This document shows, piece by piece, positions 53,517 through 64,000 of a DNA stretch of 64,000 nucleotides. The notes beneath the pieces were generated by a model, which did no database searches, had not been told where the DNA came from, and worked only from the letters and a program-made list of their open reading frames with translations. A program made the translations under genes and the position numbers. The first letter of the stretch is position 1; every line of letters begins with the position of its first letter. This DNA comes from Nocardioides alkalitolerans DSM 16699. Lineage in GTDB: Bacteria > Actinomycetota > Actinomycetes > Propionibacteriales > Nocardioidaceae. Where the stretch lies: contig NZ_KE384533.1 of NCBI RefSeq assembly GCF_000426525.1, positions 186,001 to 250,000 on the forward strand, written 5' to 3'.

Positions 53517-54281
53517 TCAGCCCCAGGGCTTCTGCGACGGCGGCTGGTCGCCGCCACCCTGCGGCGAGGACCCGTAGCCGGGCTGCTGGCCGTACTGCTG
53601 ACCCTGCTGGCCGTACTGCTGCCCGCCGTACGGGTCGCCCTGCTGCGGGCCGCCGTAGCCGGGGACGCCGTGGATGGGCCCGCTGCCGCGGAACCACTCC
53701 GAGGCGGAGCGCTGCCACATCGTGACGATCGCCGCGATGCACATGCCGGTCCACACGAGGCCGAGCGGCGCGAAGAAGACGGAGACCGGGATGGCGAAAC
53801 CGGCCAGCACGGTCAGCACGATCCGCGCCCACCGGCGGCGCTTCATCACGAAGAAGGTCACGACGAGGGCGGCCAGCGCGAGAATGGCGCCCGGGCCGCT
53901 GACCACGCGGACGATGAACGTGATGTCCTCCCCGTTGACCCCGCCGCCGGCGGCCTGCTGGAAGCCCTCGATGAAGGAGTCCGCGCCCGCCATCGCGAAG
54001 AGCAGCAGGCAGCCGAGCAGCGCCAGGCCCGACCCGATGAAGGAGAGGATGACGGTGGCGGTCACCGAGCCGGGGCGCTGGCCCCGGGCCGCGGCCGACG
54101 GCGTGTACGGGTTCTGGCCGTAGGGGCTCTGGCCGTACGGGTTCTGGCCGTAGGGGTCGCCCTGGCCGTAGGGGCTCTGGCCCTGCCCGCCGTACGGGCC
54201 CTGCTGCTGCCCGCCGTAGGGGCTCTGCCCCGGCTGCTGTCCGTAGGGCTGCTGACCGGGGTCCGGGTTCCAGTTGCTCAC
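53517..54281 (-). CDS. Membrane protein array member 2
   Basis: A 254-residue protein starting MSNWNPDPGQQPYGQQPGQ, the same opening as member 1. The N-terminal arm has about ten PYGQ/YGG units. TM helices follow (VTATVILSFIGSGLALLGCLL, GPGAILALAALVVTFFVM, WARIVLTVLAGFAIPV, LGLVWTGMCIAAIVTM), then RSASEWFRGSG and a second Q/G/Y-rich tail. GTG 54281. It differs from member 1 by having low-complexity arms at both ends. The soluble arms should lie on the cytoplasmic side. Confidence 0.75.
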   Translation of the reverse strand: MSNWNPDPGQQPYGQQPGQSPYGGQQQGPYGGQGQSPYGQGDPYGQNPYGQSPYGQNPYTPSAAARGQRPGSVTATVILSFIGSGLALLGCLLLFAMAGADSFIEGFQQAAGGGVNGEDITFIVRVVSGPGAILALAALVVTFFVMKRRRWARIVLTVLAGFAIPVSVFFAPLGLVWTGMCIAAIVTMWQRSASEWFRGSGPIHGVPGYGGPQQGDPYGGQQYGQQGQQYGQQPGYGSSPQGGGDQPPSQKPWG

Positions 54282-54330
54282 GGACTCATTGCATCACGCG
54301 ACGACGGCGCGTGTGACGGACTGTCCGGAC

Positions 54331-55197
54331 TCAGCGCCAGGAGGCCGGGGGCTGACCGCCGTGCTCGTGGCCGCCGTACCCCGGGGTCATGGCCACCGCG
54401 GAGCGGCCGCCCCGGTCGCGGAACCACGGGCCGGCGGGTCCGACGAAGAGCAGCACGACCACGCCCACGCAGACCACGACCCAGGTCAGCAGGACCCCCG
54501 CCACGTCGCCGCTCGGCTCGGCGACCACGCCGACCACGCAGAGCGCCGCCGTCAGCACGGCGCTGACGGAGAGCTGGATGCGGGCCGCGGGCGAGCCGCG
54601 CAGCACGAACCCCGCCATCACGCAGGCCGCGATCGCCCACACGCCGAGCAGCAGGAAGACCGCCGCCACCGCTCCCAGCGCGAGCCCGAACTGACCCATC
54701 CCGGGGGCGCTGGAGTCGGCAGCGCCGAACACGAGGGCCACGAAGGCGCCGATGATCCCGACGACGAGCAGGTACATCGTGGCGATCCCCGCGAAGACGA
54801 ACGTGAGCACGGCAGCGGCGACCACCGTGCCGGGGCAGGAGCGTCGCGCCGCCATCGGCAGGGGGTAGGCGCCGGGCGGGAGAGCGTCGTACGGGCTGCC
54901 GGGCTTGATGCCCGCGTACGGCGAGGCGCCGTGGGGCTGCTGGCCGTAGGGCTGCTGGCCGTACGGCGAGGTGCTCGCCGGCTGCTGGTACGGCGCGTGG
55001 CCGCCCGGCTGGCCGTACGGCGACACCTGGGGCGGGCCGTACGGATGCAGGGGCTGGGTGGCGGGACCGGGATCCGTCGACGGGGCGACCCACGTGGCGT
55101 CCTCGTCGGGCGGGGGCGGCGGGGCCTGGCCCCAGGTCCAGGCGGGCCCGTCACCGACGTCGGCAGCGGGCCGGTGCGGGTCGCTCTCGTCGGTCAC
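54331..55197 (-). CDS. Membrane protein array member 3
   Basis: A 288-residue protein with an acidic, Trp- and Pro-rich start (GPAWTWGQAPPPPPDED), then SPYGQ-type units to about residue 110. Hydrophobic segments begin at GTVVAAAVLTFVFAGIATM and continue with three more helices to VVVCVGVVVLLFVGPAGPWFRDRGG, again ending in a WFR motif. GTG 55197 overlaps the stop of member 4 (GTGA), so these two are translationally coupled. Function unknown. Confidence 0.74.
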   Translation of the reverse strand: MTDESDPHRPAADVGDGPAWTWGQAPPPPPDEDATWVAPSTDPGPATQPLHPYGPPQVSPYGQPGGHAPYQQPASTSPYGQQPYGQQPHGASPYAGIKPGSPYDALPPGAYPLPMAARRSCPGTVVAAAVLTFVFAGIATMYLLVVGIIGAFVALVFGAADSSAPGMGQFGLALGAVAAVFLLLGVWAIAACVMAGFVLRGSPAARIQLSVSAVLTAALCVVGVVAEPSGDVAGVLLTWVVVCVGVVVLLFVGPAGPWFRDRGGRSAVAMTPGYGGHEHGGQPPASWR

Positions 55198-56492
55198 CGG
55201 AGCATTCGACCACGGGCGGCGTACCAGCGGGAGGCGTCCGCCCGGGCGAGGGCCACGATCGTGAAGCCCGCGGCGAGGACGACGACCAGGAGCGGCGGGG
55301 CGCTCAGCGCCGCCAGCAGCGAGAACCCGGCGGCAGTGCTCGCCGAGACCATGAGGGCGACCCGACCCCACTGCGCCCCGCGGAGGGCGAAGTAGGCGAA
55401 CAGCGCGGCCGCCGCCGACCACGCGACCAGGATGACCGACATCGTCACCAGGGTCGTGACCAGCAGTCCGGACGTGATCCCTTGGTCGGCCGCGTCGGGC
55501 TGCACCTCGACGACGGCGTCCATCAGGGCATCGGGATTGCTCGCGAACGTCACCGTGGCGGCGACGGCGAGCACGCTCATCAGACCGGTGAACACCCACG
55601 TGAGCACGCACGCCGCCATGACGAGCGACGGCCGCTCCGGACGGGGCTGGCCCTGCCCGCCGTACTGCTGCGCCGGCCACTGCTGCGCCGGCCACTGCTG
55701 ACCGGGGTGCTGACCCGGGTGCTGCTGGCCCGACCACGGCGGGGCCTGCTCGGGGCGTCGACCGCCCTGCGCGGAGCCGAAGCCCTGGTACGGCGCGGGC
55801 CCGCCCTGCTGGCCCGACTGCCCCCACGACTGCCCGCCGGGCTGCTGGCCGTCACCCTGCTGACCCGGCTGACCCTGCTGGCCCGGCTGCCCCCACGGCT
55901 GCTGCACCTGCGGCGGCCGGCCGTCGGGTCGGCCGTCAGGAGGGCGCGGAGCGTCGTACGGGCGCCCGTCGTACCGCGGCCCGTCCTTCTCCGGGGTCTC
56001 CTGCCGCGACTGCTGCGTGGCGCGGGCGCCGTCGCGCGGCAGCCGGAAGCGCTCGGGGATGGGGCGTCCGGCGTACCAGCTGCGCGACGGCTCGAGCCAC
56101 AGCATCACGATCGCCACCGTCACGACGGCGGACGCGAACCCGCCCGCGATGCTGCCGGCGATGAAGATGGGGAACGCGAGGACGCTGAGCCCGATGCGCG
56201 CGCCCATGTTGCGCTTGAGCACGTGGATGCCGAGGATCGCCGCCGCCACCGCGGAGGCGGCCGAGACCAGGATCGCGATGCGGCGCAGCTCGCGGGCACC
56301 CTCGAAGCCGATGCCCAGCGTGCTGCCGGGCGGCTCGGCGAGGAAGGCCTCGAGACCCTCGCGGGTCTGGAGCGTGCGGAGGGACGACATCGCCTCGAAC
56401 GCCCCCAGCAGCACGATCACGGAGCCGCCGATGATCATCCAGGCGGCGAACGAGACCTGGGGCGGGCGCTGCTGGGCGGGGGGCGAGCTCAC
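55194..56492 (-). CDS. Membrane protein array member 4, double membrane module
   Basis: A 432-residue protein with two membrane modules separated by a Gln/Gly/Pro-rich central region (~residues 175-295; QPGQQGQ and QWPAQQ repeats). The first module ends SRSWYAGRPIP and the second ends ASRWYAARG, both matching the W(F/Y) plus basic pattern at the end of the other members. It therefore looks like a fusion of two units of the array. GTG 56492 is the start. It is the first gene of the four and divergent from the DHA2 gene at 56628. Confidence 0.74.
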   Translation of the reverse strand: MSSPPAQQRPPQVSFAAWMIIGGSVIVLLGAFEAMSSLRTLQTREGLEAFLAEPPGSTLGIGFEGARELRRIAILVSAASAVAAAILGIHVLKRNMGARIGLSVLAFPIFIAGSIAGGFASAVVTVAIVMLWLEPSRSWYAGRPIPERFRLPRDGARATQQSRQETPEKDGPRYDGRPYDAPRPPDGRPDGRPPQVQQPWGQPGQQGQPGQQGDGQQPGGQSWGQSGQQGGPAPYQGFGSAQGGRRPEQAPPWSGQQHPGQHPGQQWPAQQWPAQQYGGQGQPRPERPSLVMAACVLTWVFTGLMSVLAVAATVTFASNPDALMDAVVEVQPDAADQGITSGLLVTTLVTMSVILVAWSAAAALFAYFALRGAQWGRVALMVSASTAAGFSLLAALSAPPLLVVVLAAGFTIVALARADASRWYAARGRMLR

Positions 56493-56627
56493 CCCTGTAT
56501 TCCACCATGCAGCCGAAACCGTCCCAGGCGGTGCGACCAGCGGTGCGACGAACCGTGGGGAGCGGCGCCCACGCCCGACCGGGCACCCGCGGGTCGCGGA
56601 CCTTGGGCCGCGGGAGAGGGTGTGGAG

Positions 56628-58076
56628 GTGAACGAGGCCGCCCCGACCGACCAGGCCCCCGCGGCCGAGCCCGACCCGCGACGCTGGCGGATCCTCGGCG
56701 TCTCGCTCGTCGTCGGCTTCATGTCGCTGCTCGACGTCACGATCGTCAACGTCGCGATCCCCTCGATCCAGGAGGGCCTCGACACCTCCGCGAGCACCGT
56801 GCAGTGGGTGGTCTCCGGCTACGCGCTCGCGTTCGGCCTGGTGCTCGTCACCGGCGGACGGCTCGGTGACGCGTTCGGCCGCCGGCGCCTCATGCTCATC
56901 GGCCTGGTGCTCTTCATCGTCACGAGCGCCGCCGTCGGGATCGCCCCCAACGTCGAGCTCGTGATCGTCGCCCGGCTGCTGCAGGGCGCCGCCGCCGGGC
57001 TGCTCACCCCGCAGAACTCCGGCCTCATCCAGCAGCTCTTCACCGGCGCCGAGCGCGGCCGGGCGTTCGGGCTCTTCGGCCTCACCGTCTCGGTCTCCTC
57101 GGCCCTCGGACCCGTGCTCGGCGGCCTCATCATCGCCGCGTTCGGGGAGGAGGACGGGTGGCGCTGGATCTTCCTCGTCAACGTGCCGATCGGCCTCGTC
57201 GCGCTCGTCGCGGTCGCCCGGCTCGTGCCCCGCAAGCCCCGGCAGGCCGGGAGCGCGCGGCCGCAGCTCGACCCGGTCGGCGCGGTCCTGCTGGGGCTCG
57301 GCGTCCTCGCCCTGCTCTACCCGCTCGTCAGCATCGAGGGCGGCACCTACGGCTGGCTCGCCCTCCTGCCCGCCGTGCCCGCGCTGTTCTGGGGCTTCGT
57401 CCGGTGGGAGGCACGCGTCGTACGACGCGGGGGCTCGCCGCTGCTCGACGTGCAGCTGCTGCGGCGCACCCAGGACTACGCCAGCGGCATCGCCATCGGC
57501 TCCCTCTACTTCGTCGGGTTCACCGGGCTCGTGCTCGTGCTCTCGGTGCACCTCCAGGACGCCCTCGGCCTCACCCCGCTCGCGACCGGCGCGCTCATCA
57601 CCGGGTTCGCGGTCGGCTCGGCGATCTCGGCGCCGCTCGCCGGACGGGCCGTCAGCCGCGTCGGCCGCCCCCTGACCGTGGGCGCGCTCGTGGTCGTGCT
57701 GGTGGCGGTGCTGGCGCTGGCGGTCCTGCTGCCGGGCCGGTCCGGCTCGGAGCTGTGGCCCGTCATGGTGCCGCTGCTCGTGCTCGGCGGGCTCGGCGGC
57801 GGCGCCGTCATCTCGCCCAACCTCACCCTCAGCCTCGCCGACGTGCCGCCCCGCATGGGCGGGGCGGCCGGCGGCGCCCTGCAGACCGGCCAGCGCATCG
57901 GCTCGGCGATCGGCTCCGCGCTCGGGGTGACGGTCTACGGGCTGGTGCTGACGTCGTACGGCGCGGGTGCCGGCCTGCGGGCGGCCCTGCTCACCACGGC
58001 GGTGATGGTCACCGCGGCGCTGGTGGTCGCCGTGCTCGCCCTCCGGCACCGCGCGCCGTCGTCGATCACGCAGTAG
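56628..58076 (+). CDS. MFS transporter, DHA2-type
   Basis: A 482-residue transporter of about 14 TM helices. The D1 signature is FMSLLDVTIVNVAIPSIQ near residue 30; motif A is GGRLGDAFGRRRLMLIG; the motif C-like region is LTVSVSSALGPVLGG. Proton-driven export is expected; the substrate is unknown. GTG 56628 is chosen; GTG 56622 is also in frame. It is a distinct paralogue of the transporter at 36881-38392. It ends 20 bases from the clpB stop, convergent. Confidence 0.92.
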   Translation: MNEAAPTDQAPAAEPDPRRWRILGVSLVVGFMSLLDVTIVNVAIPSIQEGLDTSASTVQWVVSGYALAFGLVLVTGGRLGDAFGRRRLMLIGLVLFIVTSAAVGIAPNVELVIVARLLQGAAAGLLTPQNSGLIQQLFTGAERGRAFGLFGLTVSVSSALGPVLGGLIIAAFGEEDGWRWIFLVNVPIGLVALVAVARLVPRKPRQAGSARPQLDPVGAVLLGLGVLALLYPLVSIEGGTYGWLALLPAVPALFWGFVRWEARVVRRGGSPLLDVQLLRRTQDYASGIAIGSLYFVGFTGLVLVLSVHLQDALGLTPLATGALITGFAVGSAISAPLAGRAVSRVGRPLTVGALVVVLVAVLALAVLLPGRSGSELWPVMVPLLVLGGLGGGAVISPNLTLSLADVPPRMGGAAGGALQTGQRIGSAIGSALGVTVYGLVLTSYGAGAGLRAALLTTAVMVTAALVVAVLALRHRAPSSITQ

Positions 58077-58096
58077 GCCCGACCGGTTCGGCGGGA

Positions 58097-60700
<2,604 letters not shown>

Positions 60701-60793
60701 GAACGGCTCCTCAGACGTCTCTCGCGGGACCGGACGGTCCCCTGCTCCACACGAACGGCCCAGTCTGGCCGTCCATCGATCACAACGCACCAA

Positions 60794-60818
60794 GACTTGA
60801 GTCTGTTCCACTCAAGTC
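60794..60818. promoter_or_regulatory. HAIR element (HspR operator) upstream of clpB
   Basis: CTTGAGT-N7-ACTCAAG, an exact match to the HspR-associated inverted repeat, extended by one outer base pair on each side to 9-bp arms (GACTTGAGT and ACTCAAGTC). It lies 94 bases upstream of the clpB start. The rest of 60701-61047 has no gene that I can support. Confidence 0.9.
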
Positions 60819-61047
60819 TGTGAACTTCTCACCGTCCGCATCGGCCGAACGGACGGGCCTCCGGGACGTCTGGCCCCACCCCTATCGGCCGCACGGGCGG
60901 CCCCGGCGCACCCGACTCAACACCCCCGCAAGATCGGGTAAAACGCCCACCGCGCCGCGACCCGCACGCCCTACCGTGGACGCACCCCCGCGGGGCCCGG
61001 CCCGCGCCCGCGCCCCACCGGCGCCACCGCCCGATCGGACGTGCCCC

Positions 61048-62514
61048 TTGCTCACCACCGCGCCGCCCACGACGAGCGCCGTCGCACCGACCGCCCCCCG
61101 GGTCGTCGTCGTCGACGACACCCCCGACCTCCGCAACCTGCTGCGGCTCATGCTGCTGCGCGGCGGTCTCGACGTCGTCGGCGAGGCGGCCGACGGTCGC
61201 GCCGGCATCGAGGTCGTCCGGCGCGAGCGGCCCGACATCGTGCTGCTCGACATCGCCATGCCGGTGATGGACGGCCTCGAGGCCCTGCCCACGCTGCGGC
61301 GGGTGGTGCCGCAGGCCAAGATCATCGCGATGTCGGCCTTCGGCGCGACCCAGATGGCGGCGCGCGCGGTGGCCGCCGGTGCGGACGGCTACGTGCAGAA
61401 GGGCACCTCGCTGCACGCGATCCTGGCGTACGTCGCCGAGCTCAGCGGCGTGGAGCAGCGCCCGGCCCGGCCGGTGGCGGTCACCCGCACCCACGAGGGC
61501 GGACGCTCCCGCCCGGTGAACGCGGCCCCGGCCCCGATCGACCGCCGGAGCAGCGGCAGCCGGGACGAGTCGTCGACGCTGGCGGTGGCCCACGCGCCGT
61601 ACGGCGTGCTCGAGGTCAGCGACGAGCCCTCGCCGCGGGTGCGGTCGACCAACCCCGTGGCCCGTCGCCTGCTCGGCGGCAGCCCCGCGGTCGGCGCGCT
61701 GCTCAGCCTCTCGGCCCCCGGACTGGCCCACCACGTGGCGACCCACCGGCACGAGGCCGACGCCGTCTTCGACGCGCTCCTCGACGCGGGCTCGGTGCGG
61801 GCGACGCTGCGCCGGGCCGGCGGCAGCCTGTTCGTCTACCTCGACTCCACCACCGAGGACGTCGGGCTGCTGCGCCGCGCGATCGCGACGGCCTCCCACG
61901 ACCTGCGCGGCCCCATCGCCGTCATCGACGGCGTCGTCGAGGCCCTCGCGTGGGGCGAGACACCCGTGCCCGGCGCGGAGCGCGACCGCCTGCTGCAGGC
62001 GGTCGGCCGCCAGGTCGCCGAGCTCGACCGGGTGACGGCCGACCTCTTCACCTCCACGCAGGTGCACCGCGGCACGCTCCACGTCGACCTGCACACGTTC
62101 CGCGCCGGCGCGCTCCTCGTCGACCTGCTCGGCGACCACGACGACATCACCGTCGACGTGCGCGAGGACCCGCCGGTCGTCGCCGATCCGCTGCGCCTCG
62201 AGCAGATGATCGGCAACCTCCTCAACAACGCCCGCCGGTACGGCGCCGCGCCGTACGCGGTGGTCGTGCGCCCCGGCACGGGCGGGCGCACCGTGCGGAT
62301 CGAGGTCGCCGACCGCGGGCCCGGGGTGCCCGTCGACTTCGAGCCCCAGCTCTTCCGGGAGTTCACCCGCGCCCAGGGCACGGTGGCGACGGGCACGGGG
62401 CTCGGCCTGTACGTCGTGCGCACCCTCGCCGAGGCGCAGGGCGGCACGGCGTCGTACCGCCGCCACCCCGAGGGCGGCGCCGTCTTCACGCTGCAGCTGC
62501 CCGCCGCGCCCTGA
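61048..62514 (+). CDS. Receiver-PAS-like-histidine kinase fusion (first of a tandem pair)
   Basis: A 488-residue soluble protein. N-terminal receiver: acidic pocket Asp23-Asp24, phospho-acceptor Asp68 (VLLDIAMP), Ser96 and Lys118. After a linker, a PAS-like part (~173-270; VAHAPYGVLEVSDEP). Then the kinase: His284 in ATASHDLRGPIAVIDG, N-box GNLLNNARRYG (Asn390, Asn394), G1 EVADRGPGVP and G2 GTGLGLYVVRTLAEAQGG. The receiver comes before the kinase, the reverse of most hybrids, and there is no TM segment. TTG 61048 is chosen by alignment with its paralogue; no ATG is available. Signal and partner are unknown. Confidence 0.85.
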   Translation: MLTTAPPTTSAVAPTAPRVVVVDDTPDLRNLLRLMLLRGGLDVVGEAADGRAGIEVVRRERPDIVLLDIAMPVMDGLEALPTLRRVVPQAKIIAMSAFGATQMAARAVAAGADGYVQKGTSLHAILAYVAELSGVEQRPARPVAVTRTHEGGRSRPVNAAPAPIDRRSSGSRDESSTLAVAHAPYGVLEVSDEPSPRVRSTNPVARRLLGGSPAVGALLSLSAPGLAHHVATHRHEADAVFDALLDAGSVRATLRRAGGSLFVYLDSTTEDVGLLRRAIATASHDLRGPIAVIDGVVEALAWGETPVPGAERDRLLQAVGRQVAELDRVTADLFTSTQVHRGTLHVDLHTFRAGALLVDLLGDHDDITVDVREDPPVVADPLRLEQMIGNLLNNARRYGAAPYAVVVRPGTGGRTVRIEVADRGPGVPVDFEPQLFREFTRAQGTVATGTGLGLYVVRTLAEAQGGTASYRRHPEGGAVFTLQLPAAP

Positions 62515-62533
62515 GCCACGACGTCGCGCGACC

Positions 62534-62543
62534 GGTCCAGACC
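62534..62543. promoter_or_regulatory. Weak dre-like sequence between the two kinases
   Basis: GGTCCAGACC differs from the GGTCTAGACC core at one central base. It lies 169 bases upstream of the second kinase gene. It could be chance. Confidence 0.2.
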
Positions 62544-62711
62544 AGGTCGTCGATCCGGGCGCCCGCGCCATCCGGCGAGAACGCGGCACCGAACCGCCCT
62601 GGTCATTGCACTTTCAACCATCTCCGTGGTCGAGCCTGCGAGGGCGTCGCGGCCCCTAGCCTCGACGCCGCTCCCGCCGCCTCGACCGATCCGCGAAGGA
62701 ACCGCCCCACC

Positions 62712-64000
62712 ATGCGCACGATCGAGCCGACGGCCCTCGCCGCCGCACCCGACGCCACCGCCCCGCCGACCGCGACCGCCACGGCGCCGGTCGTCCGCGT
62801 CGTGGTCGTCGACGACACCCCCGACCTCCGCCACCTGCTACGCCTGATGCTCACGCGTGCGGGCTTCGACGTGGTCGGCGAGGCCGCCGACGGCGCGGCC
62901 GCCGTCGAGGTCGTCGGCCGCACCCAGCCCGACGTGGTGCTGCTCGACGTCGCCATGCCGCGCATGGACGGCATCGAGGCACTCCCCCAGCTGCGCCGCA
63001 CCGCTCCCGGCGCCAAGGTCATCGCCATGTCGGCGTTCGGTGCGGCCCACATGGCGAACCGCGCCGTCGCGGCCGGTGCCGACGGGTACGTCGAGAAGGG
63101 CACCTCGCTCCACTCGATCCTCGACCACGTCGCCGCGGTCGGGGCCGCCACCGACCGGCCCGCCCAGCCGCTGACCGTGACGCCCGGCCCGAGCGCCCAG
63201 CCCGCCACCACCCCGGTACGACCGGCGCCGGGCGCGCGCACCCCGAGCGGCACCGGCGTCGACCTCGCGACCCTCGCGCTCGAGCACGCGCCGTACGGCG
63301 TGCTGGTGGTGAGCGACGAGCCGGCCCCCCGCCTCGTCACGGCCAACCCCGCGGCGCGCCGGCTGCTCGGTGCGGCGGTGCCGGTCGGCGGCCTGCTCGG
63401 CCTGGGCGCCCCGGCCCTGGCCGACAAGATCGCCGCCCACCGCCACGAGGACCGCACCGAGGTGCGGGTCGTGCTCGACGGCGGCGAGGTCCTGCACCTG
63501 ACGCTGCGCCGCACCGAGCAGGGCATCCTCGTCTACCTCGACCACACGGGCGAGGAGCTCGGCATGCTCCGGCGCGCGATCGCGGCGGCCGCCCACGAGC
63601 TGCGCGGCCCCATCACGGCCATCGACTCGGCCGTCGACGTGCTGCACTGGAACGACGAGCCCGTCACCGAGCCGGAGCGCGACCGGTTGCTGCGCACCGT
63701 CGTGCGCCAGGTGCAGCACCTCGACCGGATCACCTCGGACCTCTACACCGCCACCCAGATCCACCTCGGCACGTTGCACGTCGACCCGCGGCCCGTGGCC
63801 GTCGGCGCGCTCGTCGCGGAGGTGCTCGCCGACCTCGACGACGTCGCCGTGGAGGTCTCCACCGACCGGGTCGCGCTCGCCGACCCGCTGCGCGTCGAGC
63901 AGATCCTGGGCAACCTGGTGAGCAACGCGTTCAAGTACGGCGCCGCGCCGGTCACCGTCGTGGTGCGCGACGGCGCCCACGGCACCGTGGACGTCGAGGT
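62712..64000 (+). CDS. Receiver-PAS-like-histidine kinase fusion (second of pair, cut by window end)
   Basis: The frame stays open to the window end, covering 429 residues. It matches its left neighbour domain by domain: receiver with Asp79 (VLLDVAMP), MSAFGAAHMANRAVAAGADGY and Lys in YVEKGTS, PAS-like LEHAPYGVLVVSDEP, H-box AAAAHELRGPITAID, N-box GNLVSNAFKYG. The G1 and G2 ATP motifs lie beyond the edge. ATG 62712. The two genes clearly arose by duplication; the receivers are the most similar part. It is probably a parallel two-protein signalling unit. Confidence 0.85.
   Translation, partial: MRTIEPTALAAAPDATAPPTATATAPVVRVVVVDDTPDLRHLLRLMLTRAGFDVVGEAADGAAAVEVVGRTQPDVVLLDVAMPRMDGIEALPQLRRTAPGAKVIAMSAFGAAHMANRAVAAGADGYVEKGTSLHSILDHVAAVGAATDRPAQPLTVTPGPSAQPATTPVRPAPGARTPSGTGVDLATLALEHAPYGVLVVSDEPAPRLVTANPAARRLLGAAVPVGGLLGLGAPALADKIAAHRHEDRTEVRVVLDGGEVLHLTLRRTEQGILVYLDHTGEELGMLRRAIAAAAHELRGPITAIDSAVDVLHWNDEPVTEPERDRLLRTVVRQVQHLDRITSDLYTATQIHLGTLHVDPRPVAVGALVAEVLADLDDVAVEVSTDRVALADPLRVEQILGNLVSNAFKYGAAPVTVVVRDGAHGTVDVE

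Noticed and set aside
60901..60990. A sigma-specific promoter before the first receiver-kinase gene (GGGTAAAA ... CCCTACCGT)
   Set aside because: The boxes do not match any sigma consensus well enough to call.

Overview
The window is very GC-rich throughout, with strong G/C third-position bias, many GTG starts and GTGA/ATGA start-stop overlaps. Together with a valine/leucine-type dehydrogenase, a DUF3073 protein, a class E sortase, a tadA partner gene and an HspR-type (HAIR) operator before clpB, this points to an actinomycete. Nocardioides or a relative is the best guess, but that is inference because no rRNA gene is present.

1-6111: the right end of an integrated phage. It holds the end of an SGNH-hydrolase tail protein, an opposite-strand two-TM membrane protein (a likely moron), a small conserved phage protein, an M15-type endolysin with a possible internal start, a holin, a late terminator and several small early or accessory genes. 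It ends at a 3' fragment of tRNA-Lys(UUU), read as attR. No integrase is in the window, so it should lie beyond the left edge.

6112-31439: ordinary chromosome. Main features are an ndh-yibE operon, an HATPase protein, tRNA-Asp, -Glu, -Phe and -Pro, an Fpg/Nei glycosylase, a methyltransferase-DUF4184 pair, a MOSC protein, an MscS channel, pheA, a riboflavin-type reductase, a large zinc-ribbon membrane protein, valine dehydrogenase, YqeY, a metallophosphoesterase, class II aldolase, a TrmH methyltransferase, DedA and pyrE. Many units end in strong hairpins.

31451-39227: an envelope-oriented region. A MauE-thioredoxin fusion sits beside two near-identical Tat-exported proteins, each with two cysteines. 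Two perfect GGTCTAGACC operators of the DasR/GntR type lie upstream. Then come thpR, an AbiEi-like/DUF559 fusion, an acyl-CoA dehydrogenase, a DHA2 transporter with a nested inverted repeat upstream, and a DUF1275 protein.

39384-48830: the glycogen-to-trehalose route, glgX then treY-treZ. Between them on the other strand are a Ser/Thr kinase and a lipoprotein whose whole exported domain matches the kinase's own extracellular domain.

48852-64000: tadA and its partner, upp, a class E sortase, an aminotransferase, four tandem membrane proteins with Q/G/P/Y-rich regions, a second DHA2 transporter, clpB under a HAIR element, and two tandem receiver-histidine kinase fusions, the second cut by the window end.
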